64,000 nucleotides of DNA. Origin: G965233625 sp965233625. GTDB taxonomy: Bacteria; Planctomycetota; Planctomycetia; Pirellulales; Pirellulaceae. The notes beneath the pieces were generated by a model, which had not been told where the DNA came from, searched no databases, and worked only from the letters and a program-made list of their open reading frames with translations. The first letter of the stretch is position 1, and every line of letters starts with the position of its first letter. Positions 8,878 through 17,736 of this stretch are shown here, in pieces. The position numbers were made by a program, and so were the translations under genes. The stretch spans positions 5,704,001 to 5,768,000 of the forward strand of contig OZ247499.1 of assembly GCA_965233625.1 (NCBI GenBank), given 5' to 3'.

Positions 8878-9777
8878 ATGTGTCACCAACGCGCAGATTT
8901 TCTACTGTTCATCACCCTATGCATTCTATTGCCCGCAGCACTGACGGGATGCGGCAGTGAACAACCCACCAGCGACGCAAGTCCCGCACCGGCGCCAGCC
9001 GCAAACGTCCAGGAGGAATTGCCGCTTGAAGTAACGGCAGCAGAAGAGAGTGAAAAGGACACAGAGTGGGGCGACTTGAAGATGCAGTTTGTCTACGGTG
9101 GTGTTGCCCCTGCACCCGCGCCAATTGCGCTGGCGACCACCGATGAGTATTGCTCGCAGACTCCCGTCCTTTCGGACGCGCTGGTTGTGGACAAGGAGAC
9201 GAACGGCCTAGCCAATGTTTTCGTGAGTCTATACCTGGGACGCAGCGAAACAGTTGAGCCGCATCCAAGCTACGAAACCGCGGAGCCAAACACGCTGACC
9301 AACCGCAACTGCCGGTTTGAACCGCACGGACTATTCCATGTCGCCGGTCAGCCGCTGATCATTGCCAACGCGGACAAAACCGCCCACAACGCCAGTGTGA
9401 ACTTCGGTTCAAGCGGTAACCGCGCTTTCAATGAAACGATTGCCGCCGGTGGGAAGACCACGCGGGAGGGACTAGACGATGCAACGCGATGGCCGGTGAA
9501 GATCCGCTGCAGCATGCACACCTGGATGGCCGCATACGTGATGATTCAGGATCATCCGTATGGCGCCGTCAGCAATAGTCAGGGCGAAGTTATCCTGCGT
9601 CACCTGCCCGTGGGTGAGCACACGCTCCAATTCTGGCACGAAGGCGCTGGCGAGCTTGGCGATATTGAAATAGACGGCCAAGCGGTGGCGTGGCGGAAGG
9701 GACGCGTGAAAGTGAAAATCGCACCGGGCATGAACACGTCGCCCGTTATCACGGTGCCAGCTTCCGCCATCGACTAA
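8878..9777 (+). CDS. Cupredoxin-like lipoprotein with type 1 copper ligands
   Basis: A 299-residue exported lipoprotein: signal segment 4-24 with lipobox LTGC (lipidated C25), then a Pro/Ala/Glu-rich linker to about residue 65. The domain at about 140-225 is a cupredoxin fold: H170 in DKTAHN and the C-x2-H-x2-M cluster C211-H214-M217 (CSMHTWM) form a complete set of type 1 copper ligands. The C-terminal part (about 228-290) is a beta domain of the carboxypeptidase-regulatory type (HLPVGEHTLQFWH). It likely carries electrons or binds copper at the outer face of a membrane. The ribosome binding site is weak. It is convergent with the next gene, 11 bases apart. Confidence 0.8.
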   Translation: MCHQRADFLLFITLCILLPAALTGCGSEQPTSDASPAPAPAANVQEELPLEVTAAEESEKDTEWGDLKMQFVYGGVAPAPAPIALATTDEYCSQTPVLSDALVVDKETNGLANVFVSLYLGRSETVEPHPSYETAEPNTLTNRNCRFEPHGLFHVAGQPLIIANADKTAHNASVNFGSSGNRAFNETIAAGGKTTREGLDDATRWPVKIRCSMHTWMAAYVMIQDHPYGAVSNSQGEVILRHLPVGEHTLQFWHEGAGELGDIEIDGQAVAWRKGRVKVKIAPGMNTSPVITVPASAID

Positions 9778-9788
9778 CGGCCGAAGTT

Positions 9789-10277
9789 CTAAAGGTTGAC
9801 CCGCTCGTTCATGCCTTCGGCAATCTCGACTTCGTCGCCAGTGAAATACGCTTGGGTGGCGTTGAGCAGGTACCGGGCGCCATTAACGCCGGACATGTCC
9901 CAGAACTCGCCGGATTTCGCATCGACGTGAATCAGCCGGACCTGCGGATCTTCAGGCCCGGCAGGGAACCAGAGCTTCCAAGCGTCGTTCCACATTGCGG
10001 CGATCTTCGCACGGTCGTTCAGCACCTCCGCCGTTCCCGACAGGCTGACGAAACGCGACGAACTTTGCATCGAAACGTTCACCTGTGGAGCGTCTTCAAT
10101 CTGCTGCGTCTTGCCAGAGTCTTCGCTGGTAACGAACCAGAGGTCGCAGCCGGGCGTGGTTTCTGCGATGCGCATCGGACGCGATTGCAAGCTGCCGTCG
10201 GTGGCAACGGTCGTTAGCATCGCATCGTCGAAGCTTTCGACAATATCTTTCAGGTGCTGGGGTGAGTTGTTACTCAT
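9789..10277 (-). CDS. General stress protein, pyridoxamine 5'-phosphate oxidase-like
   Basis: A 162-residue protein of the split-barrel flavin-binding fold, general-stress (GS26-like) subgroup: N-terminal helix, then FDDAMLTTVATDGSLQSRPM (the typical first strands), WFVTSEDSGKTQQIEDAPQV and a C-terminal section with WNDAWKLWFPAGPEDPQVRL, a pattern usual in this family. It probably binds FMN or a related cofactor; the physiological substrate is not known for the family. It follows the baeRF gene on the same strand, and the pairing of two stress-type proteins fits a shared role, though the 67-base gap leaves operon structure open. Confidence 0.88.
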   Translation of the reverse strand: MSNNSPQHLKDIVESFDDAMLTTVATDGSLQSRPMRIAETTPGCDLWFVTSEDSGKTQQIEDAPQVNVSMQSSSRFVSLSGTAEVLNDRAKIAAMWNDAWKLWFPAGPEDPQVRLIHVDAKSGEFWDMSGVNGARYLLNATQAYFTGDEVEIAEGMNERVNL

Positions 10278-10344
10278 GGGATATTCCGTTCAAGTTGTCT
10301 GTAAGAATTTGAAAACGTTCTCGCACGTATTTGCAAGCAACGAT

Positions 10345-11526
10345 TTAGGACTGCCCGATGTAGGCGCCGGCGGGCGAGCGGAAGACGGCGCAGATGCCTG
10401 AGTCCGGCAGCTCGCTTGACACTTCGTCTGACGGATCAATGCCAATTACGTTACCGCCGTTGACCAGCGTCTGGACAATCACGTCGTTGAATAGATCGCG
10501 ACCGCTGGTCGCCCTATCGTCGCTGGGCGCGTAGTCACCAGCATCGCGGTGCTCGCGACTTGGATCAACACACAGCGTCTCGATCTGCCCGATCGCTGCA
10601 ACTTCCAGCAGCTCACCAAGATCGTCGCTGGCCCAGTCGGTTGCGGCACGGTCGTGATAGTCGGTCAACAACTGCGTGTGCCGTCCGCGGATGCGCGGCT
10701 TCATGATCGCTAATGACTTCTCGTGCAGCTCTGCGGCTGACAGATCGTCCGGGTTGCCCGTAATCGCATCTGGCAGGATGTTGCTGTAATCAGACGCCTC
10801 TTTGAAGATCGGGAACAGGTACTCCACACCCGCGAAGATCAGCGGCTGGCTTTCGTCCTGGAAGTGACTCGTCAGTGCGGCGTCGAGCCGTTGGAAGTAC
10901 TGCAGAATCTCGTCCTGCTTCTTCACGTCCGGGTCGCTGCCACCCTGGCCGTGATGAATCGCCGCCTCGCGGCCCTGACCGCTCGACGAGTGGAACTGTA
11001 GAGCGCTGACGTATTCGTCAATGTTCAACGCATCGCGTAGGTTCTGCGGAAAGTTATCAGGGTGAAGTTCTTCCACACTGTGCAACGTTGCACGCAGCAG
11101 ACGAACCCGGTTGGGGCTGGCCGCCAGAATGTGCCAGTGCTGGTCATCCATCAGCAGACGTGTAAGCGGCTTTACGTGGTACTGGTCACCGGTTACGACC
11201 GCTTCTTCGAAATCGCATGGCAGCCGGAAGGTTTTGAATTCGTCCGGGCCAGCAAACACGGCAAGACCATCAGACTGGTGCTGCCAATAGTTTGCGTCAT
11301 TCAGCAAATTCTCTGCAGGACGAAGAATCTGTGCAACTGCGGCGTCATCGCAATCCGCGTCCTGCAACTGGTTACGGGCGGTGGCGATGGCGTTCTTAAA
11401 TCGTGTTTCGTTCTGCTGCACCTCGCGGCCAGCGCGATACATCGGCAGCAGCATCGAAACGTAGGGGCCGGACGCATCCGGGGTCTGGACAAGCTGTTTA
11501 AGATCCTCAGAAGTAAAACGGTCCAT
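10345..11526 (-). CDS. baeRF-type archaeo-eukaryotic release-factor homologue
   Basis: A 393-residue protein that resembles the bacterial archaeo-eukaryotic release factor (baeRF, family 3/7-type) group, proposed to act on ribosomes in stress. Visible hallmarks are the N-terminal SGPYVSMLLPMYRAGREVQQN segment, the LAVFAGPDEFKTFRLP strand, HWHILAASPNRVRLLRA and the C-terminal GNVIGIDPSDEVSSELPD segment that resembles the ribosomal-protein-like domain. No GGQ peptide-release motif is visible. The start at 11526 is set by a strong ribosome binding site (GGAAAGGA); the frame upstream of it looks non-coding. Known family, precise function not shown. Confidence 0.8.
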   Translation of the reverse strand: MDRFTSEDLKQLVQTPDASGPYVSMLLPMYRAGREVQQNETRFKNAIATARNQLQDADCDDAAVAQILRPAENLLNDANYWQHQSDGLAVFAGPDEFKTFRLPCDFEEAVVTGDQYHVKPLTRLLMDDQHWHILAASPNRVRLLRATLHSVEELHPDNFPQNLRDALNIDEYVSALQFHSSSGQGREAAIHHGQGGSDPDVKKQDEILQYFQRLDAALTSHFQDESQPLIFAGVEYLFPIFKEASDYSNILPDAITGNPDDLSAAELHEKSLAIMKPRIRGRHTQLLTDYHDRAATDWASDDLGELLEVAAIGQIETLCVDPSREHRDAGDYAPSDDRATSGRDLFNDVIVQTLVNGGNVIGIDPSDEVSSELPDSGICAVFRSPAGAYIGQS

Positions 11527-11723
11527 GATATCCTTTCCATTCAAACTAGATTTGCTTTTGCCTATGCCGTACACGAATGCAAAAGCCGCGCCGGTTTGAG
11601 GATCGAAGACCGTAAAGCCCGCCAAAGCAGGAGAATCCACCGCTGCAGACGATAAACCTGCCATCAACGGCCGGCGCCTGGTCAGTAAATGACCACCGCG
11701 ACCAGAAATCAGCCGCATTGCCC

Positions 11724-11767
11724 TCAAGAAAAAGAAACTGCAAGTTGCCCGTGAAGGGAACTTGCAG
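11724..11767 (-). terminator. Rho-independent terminator after frr
   Basis: CTGCAAGTT (11738-11746) pairs perfectly with AACTTGCAG (11759-11767), extended by CCC/GGG after a one-base bulge, with loop GTGAA. In the minus direction a T-rich tract (TTTCTTTTTCTTG) follows. It lies 52 bases past the frr stop. Confidence 0.85.
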
Positions 11768-11818
11768 TGGTGCGTTGCAGGAAGTCTGCGGCTGGAAAGA
11801 TGTGGCCGGAAGTGGTGG

Positions 11819-12379
11819 TTAATCGTCCATCACTTCTTTTTCTTTTTCGCTCATCAGGTCAGACGCGGAAGCTTCGTATTTTTTGGTCAGTTCCTGCACA
11901 TCGTTCTTGATGTCGTCGCGTTGATCTTCGCTGATTTCTTTATCCTTCTCGGCAGTATCAGCCGCCTTGTTGGCGTCACGCCGGATGTTGCGGATAGAAA
12001 TCTTGGCGTCTTCGCCCAGCTCTTTGATGCGGCTGACGTACTTCCGGCGGTTTTCTGTTGATAGTGGTGGGATGTTGATCCGCACCAGTTTGCCGTCGTT
12101 CTGCGGATTGAAGCCAAGGCCCTCGGCGACGATCGCTTTCTCAATCTCTTTGATGATTGAAGGATCGTACGGGCGGATCACAATCTGGGCCGGTTCCGGG
12201 GCGCCGACCGAAGCAATCTGCTTGATAGGTGTCGGCGAACCATAGACATCCACGCGGATCGAATCAACAAGACCCGGATTTGCACGGCCCGTGCGTATAC
12301 CGCCCAGGTTCTTCTTCAGAATCTCGATGGCCTTGTCCATACGTTCTTCGGCGTCAAGCAATATTTCTTCGGTAGACAT
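11819..12379 (-). CDS. frr: Ribosome recycling factor
   Basis: Splits the post-termination ribosome together with EF-G. The 186-residue length is the family's usual one. Signature stretches are KNLGGIRTGRANPGLVDSI near the N-terminus, GFNPQNDGKLVRINIPPL in the middle and the long helix with KELGEDAKISIRNIRRDAN. The start MSTEEIL at 12379 fits family N-termini and has an AAGG ribosome binding site; the open frame further upstream to 12640 is not typical of the family. Often frr follows pyrH or tsf, but here it is alone and ends at a strong terminator. Confidence 0.97.
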   Translation of the reverse strand: MSTEEILLDAEERMDKAIEILKKNLGGIRTGRANPGLVDSIRVDVYGSPTPIKQIASVGAPEPAQIVIRPYDPSIIKEIEKAIVAEGLGFNPQNDGKLVRINIPPLSTENRRKYVSRIKELGEDAKISIRNIRRDANKAADTAEKDKEISEDQRDDIKNDVQELTKKYEASASDLMSEKEKEVMDD

Positions 12380-12607
12380 GACAGCGCCTTGCTCATTGTG
12401 GTTCTGAAAAACTGGTTGGCCGCCTGCTTGTTCATTACGCCTTAACAGCGGGCGGCATGGCAACGCTTCATAATATGAAAACAGTCTGAAACAAACCACT
12501 ACGGAACACGGCAAAAACAACTGCACCGCGCGGCGGCTTCGCTTTATGATGCGATTGCCGCTAAAATACGGAGTGCGACCAACCTTCATCCACGAGCATC
12601 GACCGCA

Positions 12608-13783
12608 ATGCCTCTGAAACTGCGCTGTCCCGCCGGGCACGAATTCATGGTTGCCGCCAACCGGGCAGGCACCACGGTGCGATGCGCGCAGTGCGATGAG
12701 AAGATCGTCGTTCCGCCCGTCGCCAGGCAGATCAGCAGCATCGAAGAAATTCCCCCAGTCCAGCAGCAGAAGCCACGCAGCACTCCGCCGGAACTACCAA
12801 CCAGAAAACGCAATCAGCCGCCGACGGAGAATCAGGCAGAAAGCGACAGCGCCGGGAAGAACCAGCCCGCGGAACAACCCGCTGCGACAAGCCGAACTGA
12901 CAAGACGCGAAGCGAAAAGAAACAGTCGTCGGCTAAGCAAAGCAAAAAGAAATCAGCAGCGAAGAAGCAGAAACAACGCTTCCGCACGCAGCCCGACGCA
13001 GAAGAACGCCCCGTAGCAGCACCGCAGCCAACACCGCCGCCCGTTGCGACGAAGTCGCAGCCGCCCGCTCCTCCTAAAACACCGCCGCCCGTGGTGAAGC
13101 AACCGGCAGAGCCGGAAAAGGCGAAAGCCGAAAAGCCACCCGCAGAAGCACCTGTCCCAAACACCGCGCCAAAGTCCACGCCCAAGCCGCCACCGGCGCC
13201 CGTCACCAGAACGACACGGCCAGCGGCGCCGCCCGCGGACAAATCCGCAGCCACAACGCCCGCAGCAACAACGCCCGCAGAACAGCCGGAGGAAGAAACG
13301 CTGCAGCCGCGTGGCTATGAGCACAAGCCCGAGCACCGCCTATGGGCTTATGGGCTGGGTGCGGCGCTGGCGGCGTTGGGGCTGTTTAGTATGTCGCCGG
13401 GCGTCTGGGAGATTGTGGATTTCTTTCAGCACGAAAGCACGACGCCGGTCGCACATTGGGCTTACGCCGTCATTCTGATGGGGCTTATTCAACTGTTTTA
13501 CGCCACCTACGTCATTCAGTTTGCAGATTTCAGCAGCGTGTGGGTGGTGGCCATTTTGAGTCTGCTGTCAGCAACAGGTTACGCGCTGCTGGTGGGCATG
13601 GTGCTGCTTGGCGCTGAAGATGTGCTGGCGATGCTGCATCTGACCGAAGCCGTGCGGACGCAAGCGCTGCTGTGGTGTTTCAGTAATTTGAGTATTACAG
13701 CGACCATCGCTTATTTTGCAGGGTCGGCCGGTCTGCGCTGGAACCGCGATTTTCTGCAAGCTACAGCATCGCCCCAGAACTGA
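12608..13783 (+). CDS. Zinc-ribbon, proline-rich membrane protein
   Basis: A 391-residue protein in three parts. Residues 1-38 form a small zinc-ribbon-like unit (C7, H11, C26, C29 in CPAGH...CAQC) of a kind common in planctomycete proteins. Residues about 40-240 are disordered, rich in Pro, Ala, Lys and Gln, with a highly basic patch near 95-125 (KKSAAKKQKQ). The C-terminus (about 245-385) has four hydrophobic segments and ends inside the cell. The zinc-ribbon should be cytoplasmic. Function unknown. It is divergent from frr with a 228-base intergenic region. Confidence 0.7.
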   Translation: MPLKLRCPAGHEFMVAANRAGTTVRCAQCDEKIVVPPVARQISSIEEIPPVQQQKPRSTPPELPTRKRNQPPTENQAESDSAGKNQPAEQPAATSRTDKTRSEKKQSSAKQSKKKSAAKKQKQRFRTQPDAEERPVAAPQPTPPPVATKSQPPAPPKTPPPVVKQPAEPEKAKAEKPPAEAPVPNTAPKSTPKPPPAPVTRTTRPAAPPADKSAATTPAATTPAEQPEEETLQPRGYEHKPEHRLWAYGLGAALAALGLFSMSPGVWEIVDFFQHESTTPVAHWAYAVILMGLIQLFYATYVIQFADFSSVWVVAILSLLSATGYALLVGMVLLGAEDVLAMLHLTEAVRTQALLWCFSNLSITATIAYFAGSAGLRWNRDFLQATASPQN

Positions 13784-13832
13784 ACTTCCCAGAGCTGAAC
13801 GTCTTTAAGCTGCATATCAAGCCCAGAGCGAC

Positions 13833-14354
13833 ATGTCCGGAATCCAAGTCGAGCAAGAACCTGTCCAGGCTGAAACGTCTATCGTGGTGCATCAGAAGTT
13901 CCGCGGTGTGGCGTTATATGTCGCCATTGTCGTGGCCGGGGCTCTGCTGATCATCCTCGGTTTTGTCGCCGGTATGCGGACCAGTACGCTTGCCCTGCTG
14001 GTTTTCGTCACGGGCTGCCTAGTGGTGGTCGGCGCAATTCTGAAACTGGCCATCGCCATCGGCGACCGCAAACCGGTGCTGGTGCTGGCGCCGCGCGAAC
14101 TGATAGACGCCCGCCGCCCCGCCTACGATCAGGCCGCCCGCTGGTCCGCCATCCAGAAGATTCAGGTCGTCTACACCGCCCGCGACGGCGCCGAACCCGA
14201 ATGCATCGCAACGCTGCAACTGTCGCGCGAAGATCAGCCCGCCGTCTGGAAAATCAAACTCAGCGGACTGAACCAGCCCAGCAAAGAACTGGTTGGCGAG
14301 ATCGAACATCGCATTGCCCAGGCAAAGCATTCAGCCATGGCAAGTAAGCTATAA
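13833..14354 (+). CDS. Small membrane protein with a PH-like C-terminal domain
   Basis: A 173-residue protein with two adjacent membrane segments (about 25-48 and 52-73) followed by a cytoplasmic beta-rich domain (about 78-165; RKPVLVLAPRELIDARRP and IQKIQVVYTARDG), a layout like bacterial PH-domain proteins. It follows the zinc-ribbon membrane protein by 49 bases on the same strand, and the DJ-1 family gene follows by 41 bases, so the three could be co-transcribed. Function unknown. Confidence 0.65.
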   Translation: MSGIQVEQEPVQAETSIVVHQKFRGVALYVAIVVAGALLIILGFVAGMRTSTLALLVFVTGCLVVVGAILKLAIAIGDRKPVLVLAPRELIDARRPAYDQAARWSAIQKIQVVYTARDGAEPECIATLQLSREDQPAVWKIKLSGLNQPSKELVGEIEHRIAQAKHSAMASKL

Positions 14355-14395
14355 TGACCGCTTGATATTTCTTCCCTCAAGCGGCGCGCCCCACT

Positions 14396-14974
14396 ATGAA
14401 CAAAGTCCTGATTATCGTCGGCGATGCGACGGAAACGGTTGACACTCTCTACCCTTACTACCGGCTGATCGAAGATAACTTCGAGCCTGTCGTGGCCGCC
14501 CCGGAGAAGCGGCTGTATCACATGGTGATGCACGAAGTGAAGCCGGGCTGGACAATCACCAAAGAGTGGGAAGGCTACACGATCCAGGCGGATATCGCTT
14601 TTGCCGACGTTCAGCCCGAAGAGTATCTCAGCATCTTCTTCAGCGGCGGGCGGGCGCCGGAATACATCCGCGAAGACGAAGACCTGCTACGCATCACACG
14701 GCACTTCTTCGAAAAGAACAAACCCATCGCCAGCGTCTGTCACGGCGTCGAAATCCCAGCCCGCGCCGGCTGTGTTCAGGGGCGGCGGATGGCGACCGTG
14801 CCCAAGTGCAAGTTCGACCTGGAGGTCTGCGGCGGCACCTTCGTCGACGAACCCTGCGTGATCGACGGCAACCTGGTCAGCGGCCGGACCTACCACGACC
14901 ACGGCCACTACATCGGCCCCTGGATGGCCATGCTCCGCGAAGCCCGCCAGCAGGCCGAAGCAATGACGGTCTAA
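14396..14974 (+). CDS. DJ-1/PfpI family protein
   Basis: A 192-residue cytoplasmic protein of the DJ-1/PfpI (class I glutamine amidotransferase-like) fold. The nucleophile elbow ASVCHGVE has C115 followed by H116, and an acidic residue near the first strand (E13 in GDATE) matches the Glu that tunes the cysteine. Family members act as glyoxalases, deglycases, chaperones or proteases, and the sequence alone does not separate these. The tail YHDHGHYIGPWM is His-rich and could be at the active-site mouth. Confidence 0.88.
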   Translation: MNKVLIIVGDATETVDTLYPYYRLIEDNFEPVVAAPEKRLYHMVMHEVKPGWTITKEWEGYTIQADIAFADVQPEEYLSIFFSGGRAPEYIREDEDLLRITRHFFEKNKPIASVCHGVEIPARAGCVQGRRMATVPKCKFDLEVCGGTFVDEPCVIDGNLVSGRTYHDHGHYIGPWMAMLREARQQAEAMTV

Positions 14975-15055
14975 CGCCGTCGTAATCGACTAGGTTCGTC
15001 CTGTCGACCGGGATGGTTTGCAAGATGAGAAATCCATCTTTCTACGAGGTACGTC

Positions 15056-15448
15056 GTGGAACCGAACTGTCGCGACAGTAATCCGTATGAGTCGCCCAAG
15101 GGAATCCAAGACGCGTATGAGTGTATTCGAATGCGTTGGCCGTGGGTTTTGGGCAGCGTCGTTCTTGCCGTAGTTCCAGCGGTCGCAACTGTTTGGATTG
15201 CGTCGAAGTGTTTTCTCGGCCCGAAGTGGCTAGCCGTCTTTGGCGAGGTTTATTTTTACTTTGGCCATGCACTCATCCTTGCTGTTTTGTATGGAATTGC
15301 GTGGGTGAGTGTTGAGGTATACGAAAGAATTACCAAAGAAAAACGAGTGACGTTGTTTTGTAAAGTGGTGGTTGGCGTTACCTTCTGTGCCAGCGCGTTG
15401 CTAGGTTGGGTGATGATTTTCTTTGCGTATTTAGTAACTTTTTACTAA
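15056..15448 (+). CDS. Small membrane protein with NPYESP motif
   Basis: A 130-residue protein beginning at GTG with an ACGAGG ribosome binding site. Residue 9 onward reads NPYESP, an N-terminal motif seen in many small planctomycete membrane proteins. Three or four hydrophobic segments follow (about 30-52, 63-85, 100-128). The gene is AT-richer than its neighbours, like the next gene. No function can be assigned. Confidence 0.6.
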   Translation: MEPNCRDSNPYESPKGIQDAYECIRMRWPWVLGSVVLAVVPAVATVWIASKCFLGPKWLAVFGEVYFYFGHALILAVLYGIAWVSVEVYERITKEKRVTLFCKVVVGVTFCASALLGWVMIFFAYLVTFY

Positions 15449-15512
15449 TTCCAGAGTAGGTTTCGTTTCCAGTGACAGATATCGCCGGTTGAACCACTAC
15501 TCAGCGGCTCGT

Positions 15513-16175
15513 CTATACAATTTTGCCCACGACATCGAACAGCAACCCGGAGAGTTGATGCTCATCTATCACCTCCTTCAGAACGGATGTTAAATACACT
15601 TCACCGTAATCTTCAAAGTAAAATAAATGAGATCCTTCCCACGACTCTCGTGAAAAAACGGGGACATCAACGGTAATTAGGTTGCCACCGCTGCGCCGGA
15701 ATACAGCTTTGTTCTCATCAAGCTTCACAGATCCTTCGGTGAAATTCAGTAGCTTGTAAGCTGCGCCGTTTAAATCCAGTTCAACGCACTCAACGTTGGA
15801 GTTGATGTATGGGCAGAGGATGTCATAAGCCCGTGCGGTGAGGACAGGTTTTAAGCACAGTGAAAAAAAATCAGGCAATGGCTTGGAAGTGTTTCTCAGA
15901 AAAACGTCCCGACCTTCAAGGTATCTGGGCACGTTGTCAAAAAAGAAGTCATCTTCTTCTTCGCCGATCTTTGGCCCGGAATCCATAACGGCATAGCTGT
16001 CTTTATCACAACAGTATTCAAAAATCTTCAATTGTTTGATTCTCAAGTTAGGGAATAGAGCTGGGCAGACCTCCTTCATTCTGCGAACAATGCCAAGTTC
16101 GAAAAGAATCTGCCGCGAGATTGAGTGTTTATGCACTGAACCGCTCGGTGGGATCTTCGCCCACGACGCACGCAC
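15513..16175 (-). CDS. Imm11/DUF1629-like protein, orphan immunity candidate
   Basis: A 220-residue protein. Residues about 95-215 (KPVLTARAYDILCPYI, YKLLNFTEGSVKLDEN, PVFSRESWEGSHLFYF, LTSVLKEVIDEHQLSGLLF) follow the order of conserved blocks in Imm11/DUF1629-type immunity proteins of polymorphic toxin systems; this is pattern resemblance, not a search result. No toxin gene is adjacent. The frame starts 3 bases after the neighbouring stop. A second Met at 16079 is possible but also lacks a ribosome binding site, so the N-terminus is uncertain. Composition is AT-rich, suggesting transfer. Confidence 0.6.
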   Translation of the reverse strand: MRASWAKIPPSGSVHKHSISRQILFELGIVRRMKEVCPALFPNLRIKQLKIFEYCCDKDSYAVMDSGPKIGEEEDDFFFDNVPRYLEGRDVFLRNTSKPLPDFFSLCLKPVLTARAYDILCPYINSNVECVELDLNGAAYKLLNFTEGSVKLDENKAVFRRSGGNLITVDVPVFSRESWEGSHLFYFEDYGEVYLTSVLKEVIDEHQLSGLLFDVVGKIV

Positions 16176-16177
16176 AA

Positions 16178-16618
16178 CTATCCGCCGGCGAGTAGCACCA
16201 GGCGGATGAAGGTTACGTGGCTTCCGGGTTGCAGATACACCTGTTCGTCGAGTTCGCGGTAGCGGCGGCCATCGATCGAAACCAGGTAGATGCCATCTTC
16301 AAACGCCTGCAACGCATTGCCGATAGCGTGATCGGTATCCACCTGCTGATCCAGGTCGCGGCCGCCCATTTCAATCTTGCCCTTGGCGGCGCCTTCTTCA
16401 ATCTGCTGTTCGGTAAGCGCGCGGATGAATTTGCGGTTCTGCTGACGCTCGCGGAACAGCTTCACCTGTTCGACGACCACACGCTCAATCAAATCGCGCA
16501 GCGTTAAGCCGCCGTCGCCGCCGTCATCGCCCGGCTCTGCGGGTGGGATAGGCGTCGAAAAGTCTTCCAGCAGGTTCTTCCGCCGGCCCAGAGCCTTGGT
16601 GCTGATGACGATATTCAT
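16178..16618 (-). CDS. Hypothetical protein
   Basis: A 146-residue protein I do not recognise. The N-terminal part has an acidic Gly/Asp patch (EPGDDGGDGG) and a helical stretch (about 40-90) rich in Arg, Gln and Glu; the C-terminal part (about 105-146) looks like a compact beta unit (GIYLVSIDGRRYRELDE, HVTFIRLVLLAGG) and ends in Gly-Gly. A terminal Gly-Gly with a beta-grasp-like preceding region is reminiscent of ubiquitin-like proteins, but the evidence is thin. Codon use matches the host. The Imm11-like gene follows directly. Confidence 0.6.
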   Translation of the reverse strand: MNIVISTKALGRRKNLLEDFSTPIPPAEPGDDGGDGGLTLRDLIERVVVEQVKLFRERQQNRKFIRALTEQQIEEGAAKGKIEMGGRDLDQQVDTDHAIGNALQAFEDGIYLVSIDGRRYRELDEQVYLQPGSHVTFIRLVLLAGG

Positions 16619-16729
16619 GTCCCGTTCCCCTTCACCGCATGCGGCTGCAAATCTGCTGTCTGCACTGGCGCCACGACGCGCATAACTGCTCTTGACGCCG
16701 TCAGGCGGTTGCAGGATTATCGCCGCGCT

Positions 16730-17731
16730 ATGAACAACAATACCCCCAGTATACTGATTGCCGCAGCGCTGCTGGCTGCCCTATGCGCGCCGCCCTTGCA
16801 TGGCCAGGAATTATTGCACCGGCGGGGTGTGCTGGTGTTGCAGAGCGGGCAGGTAATGCAGGGCGAAATCTCGCTGCACAATGGCGTTTATACGGTGAAG
16901 GTGGTTGAGAACGGCGAACTGCGTTTCCGTCGTAAAGCCGTCCGGCTGCACCGCGACACCATGGACCAGGCTTATCTGGCCATGCGTGACGAACTTACAC
17001 CCAGCGATGTAGGGCAAAGGCTGAAGCTGGCAAGCTGGTGCCTGAAGAATAATCTGCCTTCGCGCACTGCTGATCAACTGCTGGCCGTTTCGCTGCTGGA
17101 ACCGGGCAACACGCAACTGTCGTATTTAGAACGTCGTCTGCAATCGCGGGAGCTGGCGCCAGAGCCTGTCGCTGTTGCATCGCCGCCGCCGGTTACGCCC
17201 GATAACCCGGATACTGCCGCGCGCGATCTTACCGCGTCGCAACTGACTCAGTTCTCCACCACCATTCAGCCCGTCCTGCTCAACAACTGCGCGACCAGCA
17301 CATGTCATGGCGGGCGGGGCGATACAACGCTGACCTTCATCCGGCCTTCCGCCGCGGGACTGCTTGCCAAGCGGCATACGCATCGCAACCTGGCGCGGAT
17401 ACGACCGTATCTGCAAGCGGAAAGCAGCGGCGTAAAACTGCTCAACGCCGCACGCACGCCGCACGCCGGCGCAACCGCGCCGCTGAGCGCCGAGTCTTCG
17501 CAGTATCAGGTGCTGGCGGACTGGGTGAATTCGCTCGCCTGGATCCGCAGCGAGATACAACCGCAGTGGGCGCCTGGCGAGACGACAACAACAGACACCG
17601 CCGGAAACACGCCCGCCACGCCGCAGAAAGCGGCCGTGCCAGGGAAGATCATTCACGGCGATCCAACCAGCCCCGAAGCTTTCAATCAGCGTTTCCATCC
17701 CACGCAACCCGCTGCGGATGGCGGGCAGTAG
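16730..17731 (+). CDS. Exported planctomycete protein with CX4CH haem-type motif
   Basis: A 333-residue protein with an N-terminal signal peptide (LIAAALLAALCAPPLHG) and an extracytoplasmic location. An SH3-like beta region (about 25-75; SGQVMQGEISLHNGVYTVKV) is followed by a helical part (80-145) and a C-terminal module (about 175-270) with C187-x4-C192-H193 (CATSTCHGG), the spaced-out cytochrome c-type motif found in planctomycete secreted proteins. I take the ATG at 16730 rather than a TTG 21 bases upstream because it places the signal peptide at the N-terminus. Confidence 0.7.
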   Translation: MNNNTPSILIAAALLAALCAPPLHGQELLHRRGVLVLQSGQVMQGEISLHNGVYTVKVVENGELRFRRKAVRLHRDTMDQAYLAMRDELTPSDVGQRLKLASWCLKNNLPSRTADQLLAVSLLEPGNTQLSYLERRLQSRELAPEPVAVASPPPVTPDNPDTAARDLTASQLTQFSTTIQPVLLNNCATSTCHGGRGDTTLTFIRPSAAGLLAKRHTHRNLARIRPYLQAESSGVKLLNAARTPHAGATAPLSAESSQYQVLADWVNSLAWIRSEIQPQWAPGETTTTDTAGNTPATPQKAAVPGKIIHGDPTSPEAFNQRFHPTQPAADGGQ

Positions 17732-17736
17732 TTGCT

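Noticed and set aside
12380..12640. N-terminal extension of ribosome recycling factor
   Set aside because: The frame is open to 12640, but the family starts at MSTEEIL and the extension crosses the divergent gene's upstream region.
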